Notes: generated by a model from the sequence alone, not told the origin. Shown: positions 36,760-45,564, counted from the stretch's first letter. The stretch: 64,000 nt of DNA from Marispirochaeta sp963667435 (GCA_963667435.1 OY763414.1:2914001-2978000); one strand, 5' to 3'. A program made the numbers and translations.

Positions 36760-36897
36760 ATGAAGCGATTATTTGTTGCAATCAAACTACGCTGGACCAG
36801 ATATCTGGAGAAACTTGCCAAGGTTAATGAAGAGCTTTACGGCAATAAACGGCTGGATTGCTGTGATATGAATAAAACACGGCATACCGGAACCTGA
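36760..36897 (+). CDS. LDCC-motif putative metal-binding small protein
   Basis: A 45-residue basic protein. The N-terminal part is an amphipathic helix (MKRLFVAIKLRWTRYLEKLA), followed by NEELYGNKRLDCCDMNK with the adjacent cysteines of the LDCC motif at residues 32-35. A small family of such proteins is annotated as LDCC-motif putative metal-binding proteins. Here it lies between a CsoR-like operator and a multicopper oxidase, which points to Cu(I) binding or delivery; that is inference. AAGG precedes ATG 36760. The oxidase start codon is 14 nt after its stop. Confidence 0.75.
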   Translation: MKRLFVAIKLRWTRYLEKLAKVNEELYGNKRLDCCDMNKTRHTGT

Positions 36898-36911
36898 AGT
36901 AACGAACAGGT

Positions 36912-38285
36912 GTGAAACCTCGATCCATCTTTACGTGTCTGCTCATAGGGTATGCAATTTTCATTAGTAATTTTTTGTGGGCGGATTCCGGCAATAATTC
37001 TCTGCCAATACCCGAAACTGTTGAGGGCAGGTCCGTTACCTTGAATGTTCAAAGCGGCAGGCTTGCTTTACCCTTTGGTACAAGCGATACCCTTGGGTTT
37101 AATGGAAACTACCTTGGACCTACTATAAGATTTTCCAGGGGAGACTTTGCAGACATCAGGATACAAAACCATCTTGATGAGGATACCACCGTCCACTGGC
37201 ATGGTCTTCATGTACCGGCGGAGTATGACGGGGGGCCCCATCAGATTGTCAGAGCCGGGGAAAGCTGGAATCCGAAATTTCAGATCAACCAGAGTGCAGC
37301 TACACTTTGGTACCATCCGCACCTGATGGGCAAAACAGCGGAACAGGTGTACCGGGGCCTTGCGGGAATGTTTATAATCGATGATGCTTATTCGGATTCA
37401 CTGTCAATTCTCCGGGATTATGGAGTAAATGATATTCCCCTGATACTTCAGGATCGCAGGGTCGATCGGAGTGGAAAATTCTCTTATCAGCCGTCCCGAC
37501 CGGATGTGGTCCATGGGTACACCGGAAATATCATGCTTGTAAATGGAGCATCCCAGCCGGTGCTTAATATGAAGCAGGGAACATACCGCTTCAGGATTCT
37601 CAACGGGTCAAACTCATCTGTTTACCGTCTTTCGTTTTCAGATAAAATGAAATTCACGGTAATTGCCTCGGATGGAGGCTTTCTTCCACAATCAGTTTCT
37701 ACTTCCTTACTAATTATCTCTCCGGGTGAACGTTTTGAAATACTTGCTGATTTTCGCAAAACCGGAGAGCGGACATTGAATGTGGAAGTTCTCGGAGGTC
37801 CCGTATATACAGCTATGACGCTGAATACAGGCTCAACTGAGGGGCGCTTTTTTGTTCATCCCCGAAGCTTCAACTATTCACATCCTGATTATTCAGTTTC
37901 CAGCCTGACAGAACGTGAATTCAATATGGAAACCCGGATGATGGGAGCATTTACTATCAACGGACAGCAGATGCGTATGGATAGAATTAACTTCAATCTG
38001 AATCCCAATACTGAAGAGGTCTGGACTGTGCGGAATATCGGAATGGGAATGATGAATATTGTACATACATTTCATGTTCACGATACCCAGTTTACGGTTC
38101 TCTCGTACAACGGGGGCAAACCTGAACCGTTGTATCGAGGTCCTAAGGATACTATCCTGCTGTATCCCGGTGACGAAGCGGTTGTTGGGGTTAGCTTCAG
38201 GGATTATACGGGTGTGTATATGTACCATTGTCATCTTCTGGAGCATGAAGATTCAGGGATGATGGGGCAGTTTCTTGTGGAGTGA
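36912..38285 (+). CDS. CueO-like multicopper oxidase
   Basis: 457-residue exported three-domain multicopper oxidase. Signal peptide at 1-24 (LLIGYAIFISNFLWA). Copper ligands are in the usual four motifs: HWHGLH (His95, His97), WYHPHLMG (His135, His137), HTFHVHDTQF, and MYHCHLLEHEDSGMMG at the end with the type 1 Cys, His and Met. Methionine-rich stretches (RMMGAF, GMGMMN) resemble those that bind Cu(I) in CueO-type cuprous oxidases, though there is no long Met-rich insert. Starts with GTG 36912. Its position behind a CsoR-like operator and the LDCC protein indicates periplasmic copper detoxification. Confidence 0.92.
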   Translation: MKPRSIFTCLLIGYAIFISNFLWADSGNNSLPIPETVEGRSVTLNVQSGRLALPFGTSDTLGFNGNYLGPTIRFSRGDFADIRIQNHLDEDTTVHWHGLHVPAEYDGGPHQIVRAGESWNPKFQINQSAATLWYHPHLMGKTAEQVYRGLAGMFIIDDAYSDSLSILRDYGVNDIPLILQDRRVDRSGKFSYQPSRPDVVHGYTGNIMLVNGASQPVLNMKQGTYRFRILNGSNSSVYRLSFSDKMKFTVIASDGGFLPQSVSTSLLIISPGERFEILADFRKTGERTLNVEVLGGPVYTAMTLNTGSTEGRFFVHPRSFNYSHPDYSVSSLTEREFNMETRMMGAFTINGQQMRMDRINFNLNPNTEEVWTVRNIGMGMMNIVHTFHVHDTQFTVLSYNGGKPEPLYRGPKDTILLYPGDEAVVGVSFRDYTGVYMYHCHLLEHEDSGMMGQFLVE

Positions 38286-38316
38286 GATTCCTCGATACTT
38301 CTTTTTCCAAGATGCA

Positions 38317-39726
38317 TTATTCCTGTGAAAACCTGAGTGTATATCTGGTGCCCTGCCTGTTATCCATGGACAACTTTCCTTGAAGCTGGTCTGTCAGCAC
38401 CTTTACCAGTTCAAGTCCGAAACCTGATTTTTCTGAAAAGTTCTCTGTAAATCCTGAGCCGTTATCTGCATAAACCATAGTAAAGACACGATCGCTCCTA
38501 AATAACTGCAGTTTAATTTCACCCCTTGCTGTACCGGAGAATGCGTGTTTTATGGAATTGGTGAGCCACTCATTTACCATAAGACCAAGGGTAGAGAGCA
38601 GTTTTGGTGGTATTGTTTCTTCCGGTATAAACAGGGAGTATTTTAATCGGTCGGTAATGTTATAAATACTGAGGGTGTGTTCGAAAAGTTCGCTGAAATA
38701 ATTGCGGGGAACAATGGTTGATTCGTCCTCACTGGTAAACAGATTGCTGTATATAAGCCCCGCAGATGTAACCCTGCTTGAGGCATCGTAAAGTGCAAGC
38801 TTCAGCTCTTCTGACTCAACACTTGCGGACTGATAATTCAGAATTGAAATAATTGATGATAAATTGTTTCTTATACGATGATGGGTTTCCTTCAGAAGTG
38901 CCTCAGTTCCCTGCAGATTCCTGAATATAAGATTATAAGGTTCCGCAAAACCAAGCTGAAAAAATGTTATATATAATACGAAAAATGCGATTCCCTTCAG
39001 GTAATGTCCCAGCATGTTCAGTAGTCCGTAGACATCCACATAGAGAGTAAATGAAAGTTCCGAAAGAACAGTTACAAGCAGGAACAGCTGGATCATCAAG
39101 TGCATTTTCCTTGAAAGGATATTCTTTCTTCGGTATTGCAGAATCATGGTGGCAATACTGACTGCAATGATGAAATATTCCATACTTATTTTAAAAGGGG
39201 TTAAACCCTTGCCGGCTATGTAGCAGTCTGGAAAAACCCGAAGAAATGCTGCAACCACTGCAACAACAGCAGCCACAGGGAGCACCGGGACCACTTTGTA
39301 TAATGGACTGTTGGTATTCTGCGAAAGGATTGCGAAAAATACTATAGTTACCTGCAGTGTACGGGCAATTATCCAGAGCTGGGTGGGCAGATTCTGATCA
39401 TACCCAATAAAAATATTCATTCCATAGTATGCAAGGGTGTGAATAAAATCGATTGATCCCACAGTGATAAAAGAAAAGCCGATAATTGTGTAGAGTCTGC
39501 TTCTTATGATATTACGCGTATTCCACAGCAGGGCGGCTATGGCAAAGGTAAAGAAGATACTTAGGAATTCTGCAATGATGTGAAACAGCAGATAATTGTA
39601 CTGCACGCTGAAAAAAAGAGCAGTCAGTGATACAACCCCTGCGGAGATATAGGCAGCTGTTTTTCTCTGTTTCGGTTTCATTTTCAGATCTGATCTTAAC
39701 CTAATTACGACATATATGAAACGCAT
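38317..39726 (-). CDS. membrane sensor kinase with MASE3-like sensor and HisKA_2 core
   Basis: 469-residue protein whose first 260 residues hold seven to eight hydrophobic helices with the MASE3-like stretch FSFITVGSIDFIHTLAYYGM and LWIIARTLQVTIVF. The C-terminal half is a HisKA_2-type kinase core (LLKETHHRIRNNLSSIISIL near 285-300) with a HATPase_c domain (LMVNEWLTNSIKHAF; YADNGSGFTENF; GFGLELVKVLTDQL). MASE3 is an integral-membrane input domain of unknown ligand. The start may be 39726 or the in-frame ATG at 39681, giving MKPKQRKTAAYISAG; neither has a clear ribosome-binding site. It has no adjacent response regulator and is convergent with the oxidase gene. Confidence 0.88.
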   Translation of the reverse strand: MRFIYVVIRLRSDLKMKPKQRKTAAYISAGVVSLTALFFSVQYNYLLFHIIAEFLSIFFTFAIAALLWNTRNIIRSRLYTIIGFSFITVGSIDFIHTLAYYGMNIFIGYDQNLPTQLWIIARTLQVTIVFFAILSQNTNSPLYKVVPVLPVAAVVAVVAAFLRVFPDCYIAGKGLTPFKISMEYFIIAVSIATMILQYRRKNILSRKMHLMIQLFLLVTVLSELSFTLYVDVYGLLNMLGHYLKGIAFFVLYITFFQLGFAEPYNLIFRNLQGTEALLKETHHRIRNNLSSIISILNYQSASVESEELKLALYDASSRVTSAGLIYSNLFTSEDESTIVPRNYFSELFEHTLSIYNITDRLKYSLFIPEETIPPKLLSTLGLMVNEWLTNSIKHAFSGTARGEIKLQLFRSDRVFTMVYADNGSGFTENFSEKSGFGLELVKVLTDQLQGKLSMDNRQGTRYTLRFSQE

Positions 39727-39893
39727 ACGAAGTGTGTCTATATGCCCGGTATTTTGCTATCTTAAGGTAGTTTAGTCCATAATTTCCTGTTATGCAATTT
39801 GATCTATTCTGTCGAAAAGAGGCATGGAATTATCATACTGCTTTCAACAAATAGTTTGCACAAATCCGTTACTCTTCATGGTAATATTTAATC

Positions 39894-40982
39894 ATGCAAA
39901 GCGGTGAAAACAGCCTTGATCTCCATCTTATCGATAATGCAACGGGAAAACTTCCGGAGGTTATCGGTGAGATTGATGATCTTGTAAAAATTGCAGGAAA
40001 CCCGAATATTGCTCTTCAGGACAGGATAGAAGCCTATGAGGATATTATTGCTTCAGAGGTTGGTGATACTGCAATGCTCCGGGCCAGGAATATGGAGCGG
40101 CAGTTCAACTTTCGTCAGCTCTTTCTGAAATTCGAAGGCTCGAATCCCTCGGGTTCTCACAAGGATAGGATTGCTTTTGCTCAGGTAAATGATGCTCTGC
40201 GTCGGGGATACGAGAAGATTATATTTGCCACCTGCGGCAACTACGGTGTTGCACTGGCCTTTGCCGCTTCTCTTGCCGGGATAGAGTGTAAAATCTACAT
40301 TCCGACTCCTTACCATCCGCAACGTGTCCCGGAGATGAAAACCTGGAATGCCGAAATTGTGCGTGCCGGGAATGATTATGAAGAGGCCGTATACCTCTCC
40401 AGCAGAGAAGCTTTTGAAGAGGATTTTTATGATGCAAACCCCGGAGGCCAGAACACTGACCTGCAGTTGCGGGCCTATGGGGAGATTGCCAACGAAATTT
40501 TCGACGAACTGAGAGATGCTCCAGCAGCGGTGGCAGTTCCTGTTTCCAATGGTACAACTCTTACTGGCATCTATAGAGGATTTGTTACTCTCTACAGACG
40601 TGGAAAAACTTCCCGGATTCCGAAAATTATCGCCGGTTCAACCTCCAACAAGAACCCGATCGTCGTCTCATTCAAGAAGAATCTTGCATCCTGCGAGGAT
40701 CTGAACCCGGAAAAAATCAAGGAGTCACCCATAAATGAACCTCTTATAAACTGGCATTCCATCGACGGCACCATGGCACTGACTTCCATCCGCAATACCG
40801 GCGGATGGGCCTCGGATGCGCCAGATAAAAAGATGGCAGATTATGCCGGGTATATAAAAAAGCATGAGGGACTTTCAGTCATTCCTGCTTCTACCGCTGG
40901 ACTGATTGCCCTGCTTGAGAGGACTGCCGGAGAAGCACTGCCCGGTGACCGTTATGTGGCAGTTCTTACCGGAAGGAGATAA
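39894..40982 (+). CDS. threonine synthase-like PLP enzyme
   Basis: 362-residue fold-type II pyridoxal-phosphate enzyme. The Schiff-base lysine is Lys90 in SNPSGSHKDR, and the cofactor phosphate loop is ATCGNYGVALAFAASLAG. GQNTDLQLRAYGEIANEIF and the C-terminal VIPASTAGLIALLER match threonine synthases and related cysteate/diaminopropionate-type enzymes. The genes after it (DUF1611 and a dipeptide epimerase), the first 3 nt away, argue against housekeeping threonine synthesis and for an amino-acid modification or catabolic pathway. Reaction therefore unassigned: beta/gamma-replacement or elimination on a phosphorylated or acylated amino acid is plausible. Confidence 0.85.
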   Translation: MQSGENSLDLHLIDNATGKLPEVIGEIDDLVKIAGNPNIALQDRIEAYEDIIASEVGDTAMLRARNMERQFNFRQLFLKFEGSNPSGSHKDRIAFAQVNDALRRGYEKIIFATCGNYGVALAFAASLAGIECKIYIPTPYHPQRVPEMKTWNAEIVRAGNDYEEAVYLSSREAFEEDFYDANPGGQNTDLQLRAYGEIANEIFDELRDAPAAVAVPVSNGTTLTGIYRGFVTLYRRGKTSRIPKIIAGSTSNKNPIVVSFKKNLASCEDLNPEKIKESPINEPLINWHSIDGTMALTSIRNTGGWASDAPDKKMADYAGYIKKHEGLSVIPASTAGLIALLERTAGEALPGDRYVAVLTGRR

Positions 40983-40984
40983 GA

Positions 40985-42055
40985 ATGAAGCCTGAAGGAA
41001 GCGCGGTTGTCTACTGTGAGGGAGCCTTTTCCTCAACTTATGGAAAAACCGCCCATGGTTTAGTGCGATTCACGGAACGCTATCGGGTTGTGGCAGTAAT
41101 TGACAGCACCTGTGCAGGAAAGGATTCCGGCACTGTTCTGGAGAACAGACCCAACGGGATCCCCGTCGTGGAATCTCTTTCTGCAGCCAGTAGACTTGTC
41201 CCGGATAGTTCACACCCGCTTACTCATTTTGTCGTGGGTCTGGCAACCGATGGAGGTTATGTCACCGCTGAGCTTCGGGCTGCAGCCCGGGAGGCTCTGG
41301 ACGCCGGATTGAATGTCGATTCCGGGTTGCATGATTTTCTGGGGGATGATGTCCTTCTCTCGGATCTGGCAGCTTCGCGAAACCTGAAAATCCGGGATAT
41401 ACGCAGAGCTCCGGCCGACGCAAACCACATGTTTACCGGCAGAATCAGCGACGTGGGAGCCCTGCGTGTGGCTCTTTTAGGGACCGATTCTGCGGTAGGT
41501 AAGCGTACAACCGCCTGGAAATTGACCCATGGCCTGCAGGGCAGGGGGTTTTCCGCTGAGTTCATCGGAACCGGCCAGACTGCCTGGCTTCAGGGTGCGG
41601 AGTTCAGTATTGTGCTGGACAGTCTGATAAACGACTATGTCAGTGGAGAGCTTGAAAACGTGGTGTTGCGAGCCTGGGATGCCAGGCGGATGGATTTCGC
41701 TATTATTGAAGGGCAGGGAAGTCTTATGAACCCCGGTTATCCCGGGGGATTTGAAATCCTTGCAGCCTGCCGTCCGGACTGCATTATTATGCAGCATGCT
41801 CCTGCAAGAATAGAGTACGACGGGTTTACAGGATATCCGGTAGATGCGCTTGAAGACCAGATTTTTCTTGCAGAGTTTCTCTCAAAGAAAAAAGTAATAG
41901 CCGTTACTGTAAATGATGAAAATATTCCCCCGGAAAGTATTGATGAGGAATGTGCAAAGCTCAGGGAACGCATAGGACTCCCGGTGGTGGCCCCTCTGCA
42001 TCACAGTATTGATCCTGTTCTTACCCGCCTTGAGGAGCTCCGGCGTATAAAATGA
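40985..42055 (+). CDS. DUF1611 family P-loop protein (DgcN-like)
   Basis: 356-residue DUF1611 protein. The N-terminal part looks Rossmann-like (AVVYCEGAFSSTYGKTAHGL; VVAVIDSTCAGKD) and the C-terminal part has a phosphate-binding loop LLGTDSAVGKRTTA (residues 166-175) followed by EFIGTGQTAWLQG and FAIIEGQGSLMNPGYPG. To my knowledge, a member named DgcN has been described in marine bacteria as an N-acyltransferase for D-glutamate acting with an enolase-superfamily racemase, DgcA. An epimerase of that superfamily overlaps this gene by 4 nt, matching that pairing. The ribosome-binding site AGGAG overlaps the upstream stop codon, indicating coupling. Confidence 0.85.
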   Translation: MKPEGSAVVYCEGAFSSTYGKTAHGLVRFTERYRVVAVIDSTCAGKDSGTVLENRPNGIPVVESLSAASRLVPDSSHPLTHFVVGLATDGGYVTAELRAAAREALDAGLNVDSGLHDFLGDDVLLSDLAASRNLKIRDIRRAPADANHMFTGRISDVGALRVALLGTDSAVGKRTTAWKLTHGLQGRGFSAEFIGTGQTAWLQGAEFSIVLDSLINDYVSGELENVVLRAWDARRMDFAIIEGQGSLMNPGYPGGFEILAACRPDCIIMQHAPARIEYDGFTGYPVDALEDQIFLAEFLSKKKVIAVTVNDENIPPESIDEECAKLRERIGLPVVAPLHHSIDPVLTRLEELRRIK

Positions 42056-43116
42056 ACATAAAATCGGTGGAGCTGATTCCTCTTTCCATGGAGATGTCGG
42101 AACCGTATCAGGTTGCGTACAACACCTTTACCCGGGCGGAAAACACCCTGTTGAGGATTTCCGCCGGGAACCTTGACGGCTGGGGCTGTATTGCTCCCGA
42201 TGCGGATGTTACCGGTGAGGTTCTTGCCGAAATACATGAAACCGCTTCCGCAACCCTTCCGGATCTGCTGAAAGGAACAGATTCTCTGCGCAGGGCACTT
42301 ATACTCAACAGGCTGAGAAAACATACTCCCGACATGTTCAGTCTGCATGCCGGAGTGGATATTGCCCTCTGGGACCTGCTGGGAAAAGAGGCAGGACTTC
42401 CGGTATGGAAAATCCTCGGCGGTTATCGGGAAAAGATAAAAACAAGTGTAACCATCGGCATCTGCGGCATACCGGAAACCATGAAGCAGGCCGATTCTTT
42501 TCTTCGGGATGGCTGGGAGATCCTGAAGATAAAGGGCGGACTGAATGTGGAGAATGATATTTCCCGACTCCATGAGCTTCGCGGAAAATATGGACAGAAA
42601 CTGCGTATCCGGTTTGATGCTAACCAGGGTTACTCCCAGGAGGAGGCGCTGTACTTTGTTGAGAAGACCCGTGAGCTTCAGATTGAACTCCTTGAACAGC
42701 CGACCCGGAAATCCAGACCGGATCTCTTGGGTATTGTTACCCGGGGATCCGCAATCCCCATAATGGCGGATGAAAGTCTGGTTTCCCTTGTAGATGCGTT
42801 TCATCTGGTAAAACACGGGCTGGTTGATCTGATGAACATAAAGCTGATGAAGACCGGCGGCATTACAGAGGCCGTGCAGGTTGATGCGGTTGCCCGGGCA
42901 GCGGGGGTGGAGGTTATGATCGGCTGCATGGATGAGGCTGCCCTTGGAGTAGCTGCGGGGCTCCATTTTGCATTAAGTCGTAAAAATATCCGTTTCGCCG
43001 ACCTGGACGGACACTTCGGTCTTCAGGGAGATCCCTCTGCAGGTCTTATTACAAGCAAAAACGGTTACCTCTATCCCTCTGCAAAAGCAGGGTTCGGGTG
43101 GGATGGTCCTGAATAG
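42052..43116 (+). CDS. dipeptide epimerase-like enzyme of the enolase superfamily
   Basis: 354-residue member of the muconate-lactonising/mandelate racemase branch. Catalytic residues of the L-Ala-D/L-Glu epimerase type are present: the KxK motif (ILKIKGG, Lys159 and Lys161), metal ligands Asp189 (IRFDANQGY), Glu215 (ELLEQPT) and Asp240 (IMADESL), and the opposite Lys264 in MNIKLMKTGG. These enzymes invert the alpha-carbon of the C-terminal residue of dipeptides or of N-acyl amino acids. Overlap with the DUF1611 gene (ATGA) suggests a racemase step on an N-acylated amino acid, as in the DgcN/DgcA pair. Classic murein-peptide recycling is the alternative. Confidence 0.9.
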   Translation: MNIKSVELIPLSMEMSEPYQVAYNTFTRAENTLLRISAGNLDGWGCIAPDADVTGEVLAEIHETASATLPDLLKGTDSLRRALILNRLRKHTPDMFSLHAGVDIALWDLLGKEAGLPVWKILGGYREKIKTSVTIGICGIPETMKQADSFLRDGWEILKIKGGLNVENDISRLHELRGKYGQKLRIRFDANQGYSQEEALYFVEKTRELQIELLEQPTRKSRPDLLGIVTRGSAIPIMADESLVSLVDAFHLVKHGLVDLMNIKLMKTGGITEAVQVDAVARAAGVEVMIGCMDEAALGVAAGLHFALSRKNIRFADLDGHFGLQGDPSAGLITSKNGYLYPSAKAGFGWDGPE

Positions 43117-43241
43117 TATAAGGCTAATTGCTTGAGACTCTTTCTTCCATACTGCCCTGGGCTGATGGATGCCAGGCTCTTTCGTGAAAAGGACCAACAG
43201 GCCCGGGTAGATATGCTTATCAATTGAATAACCGCCGGGGC

Positions 43242-43964
43242 TTATTTCCGTCTAATGGAAATATACTCCAGCCATCCGGGTACTCCCCGGGAAGCTGCAA
43301 GGGCATGCATCTTTCTGAATCCCCTGCCGTAGTATTTATGCCGGTCTTTGAAGAATGCCTGCATCAGGTAAGCAGCTTCCGGTTCTCTTCTTGTTTTCAA
43401 CACAAGCCAGGCAGCAAGATTACAGCTTCCTTCAACGAGGGCGGGAGCGGCATCGGTAATTCCTCTGCTGTAAAACCAGATATGCATAAGCTCGTGGGCG
43501 CTGGTCGAGATAAAGTTTATATATGGGAGTTCTTTCAGCAGGAATATCTGCATTTCAAAATTTTCAATTTTCCCGTTAATCAGGGTGCGTCTGAACCGGG
43601 CGGTACCCTGCTTCTCTCTCCCTGTATTATCCAACCGCTTCAAATCCGGCCGTTCTATCAGGGCAAAATCCGGATTGAAGGGCCGGATTGTGATACCCAG
43701 TGCTTCAAGCTGAACATAGGTGTCGGTGAGAATTTTCTTTCCTTCAGAAACATCATTAACCGCAGTTTTGAAGCATGTAGTACAGATTTTCTGTCCGTCC
43801 TGCATTTTTTTGCCACCGCCGCTTGTCTTTCTGCTGATAAATCGTCCGCAGTAGGCACATGTGTCAGTTATGCGGTAATGGGAAGCGCATACTGTATTTC
43901 CCCAGTAATCCCGGTAATATCTGCCGGCAATCGGGTGGTTATTGTGAACGCAAGTTGGTTCCAT
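43242..43964 (-). CDS. bacterial DA1-like zinc metallopeptidase with LIM-like fingers
   Basis: 240-residue protein in two parts. The N-terminal 75 residues hold paired Cys/His motifs like a LIM or treble-clef zinc finger: CVHNNHPI, CASHYRITDTCAYCGR and KICTTCF. The rest matches the DA1-like peptidase domain: a zinc-binding HExxH as STSAHELMHIWFY near residue 165, then a glutamate in ALVEGSCNLAAWLVL. Plant DA1 proteins combine LIM domains with this peptidase and cleave growth regulators after ubiquitin activation; bacterial homologues lack known roles. The start at 43964 is preferred because the in-frame extension to 44042 looks non-conserved and hydrophobic. Confidence 0.82.
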   Translation of the reverse strand: MEPTCVHNNHPIAGRYYRDYWGNTVCASHYRITDTCAYCGRFISRKTSGGGKKMQDGQKICTTCFKTAVNDVSEGKKILTDTYVQLEALGITIRPFNPDFALIERPDLKRLDNTGREKQGTARFRRTLINGKIENFEMQIFLLKELPYINFISTSAHELMHIWFYSRGITDAAPALVEGSCNLAAWLVLKTRREPEAAYLMQAFFKDRHKYYGRGFRKMHALAASRGVPGWLEYISIRRK

Positions 43965-44035
43965 GCTGTATAAGAGTACAATATTTACTGATGAAATGCG
44001 AATTTGGTTATTCCTAACTAAAAAGATAAAAAACA

Positions 44036-44064
44036 TTGACAACTTGAAAAACCACTGTTTAAAT
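44036..44064 (+). promoter_or_regulatory. candidate promoter of the Mrp-Mbx operon
   Basis: TTGACA (44036-44041), 17 bp, TTAAAT (44059-44064). It would leave a leader of about 165 nt, AT-rich, containing a small hairpin AGGTG/CACCT near 44174-44190. The 43965-44236 gap holds no gene. Confidence 0.45.
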
Positions 44065-44236
44065 AGAAATATATCAATATATATATACTTAAATACACAA
44101 CGATTTTTACCGGAAATATAAAAAAAAACGGGGGATTTTCTTTCGCTTTCCGGTTGGTGGAACTACGATTAAAGGTGCCTGATACACCTAAAAACTTGAG
44201 AATTGTCACTTTTGTTTATATATGGAGGAAAATTTT

Positions 44237-44728
44237 GTGAAGGTTAAAACTGCCCTTGTTTCAGTGGTGCTGGGGCTGCTTCTCTGGCTTGGTCTTAATG
44301 ACGGGCCGGATCCGGCCGTTATTGCAGCCGGTATCATTGTTGTGCTGATAACAGCTTCATTCCATACCAAATCGGCTGTGTTTGGAGATCTGAAGTTGTC
44401 ACCCAAGGCATTCTTCGCGTTTATTGCATGGTTTATTGTTTTCATCCTTGAGCTCATTAAATCAAATATAGATGTGATGCTCCGGGTTGTAACCCCCAGG
44501 GTGAAGATCAATCCTGCCATTGTGGAGGTGAAGACACGGCTTACATCTCCTCTCGGGCGTCTTGTTCTGGCAAACTCAATTACCCTGACCCCTGGTACTC
44601 TTACGGCTGATATCCGGGATGACAGACTGTTCATTCACTGGATTGATGCTTCCTCCACAGATGTTGACGGGGCAACGCAGGCAATTGTCGCAAAGTTTGA
44701 AAAATACCTGGAGGTGGTCTTTGGCTGA
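44237..44728 (+). CDS. mrpE: Mrp antiporter subunit E-like protein
   Basis: 163-residue membrane protein, first gene of the Mrp-Mbx operon. Two hydrophobic segments (ALVSVVLGLLLWLGL and AVIAAGIIVVLITASF) and a third (FFAFIAWFIVFILELIKSN) are followed by the MrpE signature SNIDVMLRVVTPRVKINPAI and NSITLTPGTLTADI. The GTG at 44237 has GGAGG eight bases upstream; the ATG at 44222 overlaps that site and is unlikely. MrpE is required for assembly or function of multisubunit cation/proton antiporters. Its stop overlaps the next gene by 8 nt. Confidence 0.9.
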   Translation: MKVKTALVSVVLGLLLWLGLNDGPDPAVIAAGIIVVLITASFHTKSAVFGDLKLSPKAFFAFIAWFIVFILELIKSNIDVMLRVVTPRVKINPAIVEVKTRLTSPLGRLVLANSITLTPGTLTADIRDDRLFIHWIDASSTDVDGATQAIVAKFEKYLEVVFG

Positions 44729-44981
44729 TCAAATACTTATGGCCGCGGTCCTGATTTCTCTGCTGAGTATAGGGATTATTCTTATCCGCTTTATAAAGGG
44801 ACCTTCTGTGCTGGACAGGGTTGTAGCCTATGATACCGCCGGTATCATAGCTATCTCCCTTATTGTTCTGTTAGCTCACATGCTGGACCGCTTTATCTAT
44901 GTTGATGTGGCTCTGGTTTACGGACTCCTCAGTTTCATTGGAGTCCTTGTTGTGGCCCGGTATCATGAGAGGGGGCTGTAA
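44721..44981 (+). CDS. mrpF: Mrp antiporter subunit F-like protein
   Basis: 86-residue protein with three membrane helices and the family motif IRFIKGPSVLDRVVAYDT, then YVDVALVYGLLSFIGVLVVARY. The start is taken as TTG 44721, which follows GGAGGTGGTC and gives the usual MrpF length and an 8-nt overlap with mrpE; ATG 44739 is the alternative. The stop shares one base with the mrpG start (TAATG). Confidence 0.87.
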   Translation: MADQILMAAVLISLLSIGIILIRFIKGPSVLDRVVAYDTAGIIAISLIVLLAHMLDRFIYVDVALVYGLLSFIGVLVVARYHERGL

Positions 44982-45304
44982 TGGAAACAGCTGGTGCAGT
45001 TCTTGCTCTCCTTGGTTCAATTATATTCTTTCTCAGTGCCCTTGGTCTGATCCGCATGCCGGATCTCTATAACCGGATTCAGACTGGAACCAAAGCTACT
45101 ACCCTTGGGACGATTGTTCTTTCCATTGGTATCTGCATTATCCATCCTGAATGGGCATGGAAACTGATAATTCTGATCCTCTTTATTGTTCTGACAAACC
45201 CCATCTCCTCACATGTGGTTGCCAGGGGTGCACACTACAGTGGTCAGAAAATGACAGATAAAACTGTAGCGGATGCACTCTCTGAAGAAGAGAAGGAGAA
45301 GTGA
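44981..45304 (+). CDS. mrpG: Mrp antiporter subunit G-like protein
   Basis: 107-residue protein with three membrane helices. ALLGSIIFFLSALGLIRMPDLYNRIQTGTKATTLGT carries the MnhG/MrpG signature GLIRxPDxYxRxQxxTKxxTLG at about residues 20-43, and NPISSHVVARGAHYSG follows the last helix. It starts on the last base of the mrpF stop codon and is itself coupled to the next gene by TGATG. Part of the ion-translocating module of the complex. Confidence 0.9.
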   Translation: METAGAVLALLGSIIFFLSALGLIRMPDLYNRIQTGTKATTLGTIVLSIGICIIHPEWAWKLIILILFIVLTNPISSHVVARGAHYSGQKMTDKTVADALSEEEKEK

Positions 45305-45564
45305 TGAATATTATATTTGCAATCGTCGCACTGTTTACCATAAGTACTGCTCTCTATGCTGTTGCAGCGAAAGAGAGAGCTGTTGCGGTCCTTTCCGCAG
45401 GTGCTTCGGGCCTTTTTGCTTCTATCCTCTTCATAATGATGGCTGCTCCCGATGTGGCCATGACAGAAGCAGCTATAGGCAGCGGTCTTACTACCTTTAT
45501 ATTCTTCTTTGCCCTTAGAAAGGTGGCCGGGGAAAAAGAAAAAGGAGGTCGGAAGCATGGTTAA
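45304..45564 (+). CDS. DUF4040/MbhD-like subunit
   Basis: 86-residue membrane protein, three helices, corresponding to the DUF4040 segment found at the C-terminal part of MrpA and as the free subunit MbhD of membrane-bound hydrogenases. The conserved stretch FIMMAAPDVAMTEAAIGSGL near residues 45-65 is diagnostic. AAGGAG lies six bases before ATG 45304; GTG 45301 is also possible. Having it as a separate gene is the Mbh/Mbx arrangement, not that of classical Mrp operons. Confidence 0.88.
   Translation: MNIIFAIVALFTISTALYAVAAKERAVAVLSAGASGLFASILFIMMAAPDVAMTEAAIGSGLTTFIFFFALRKVAGEKEKGGRKHG

Noticed and set aside
43224..43973. Long open frame opposite the DA1-like gene.
   Set aside because: It is the antisense image of a gene with clear zinc motifs and has no recognisable domain.
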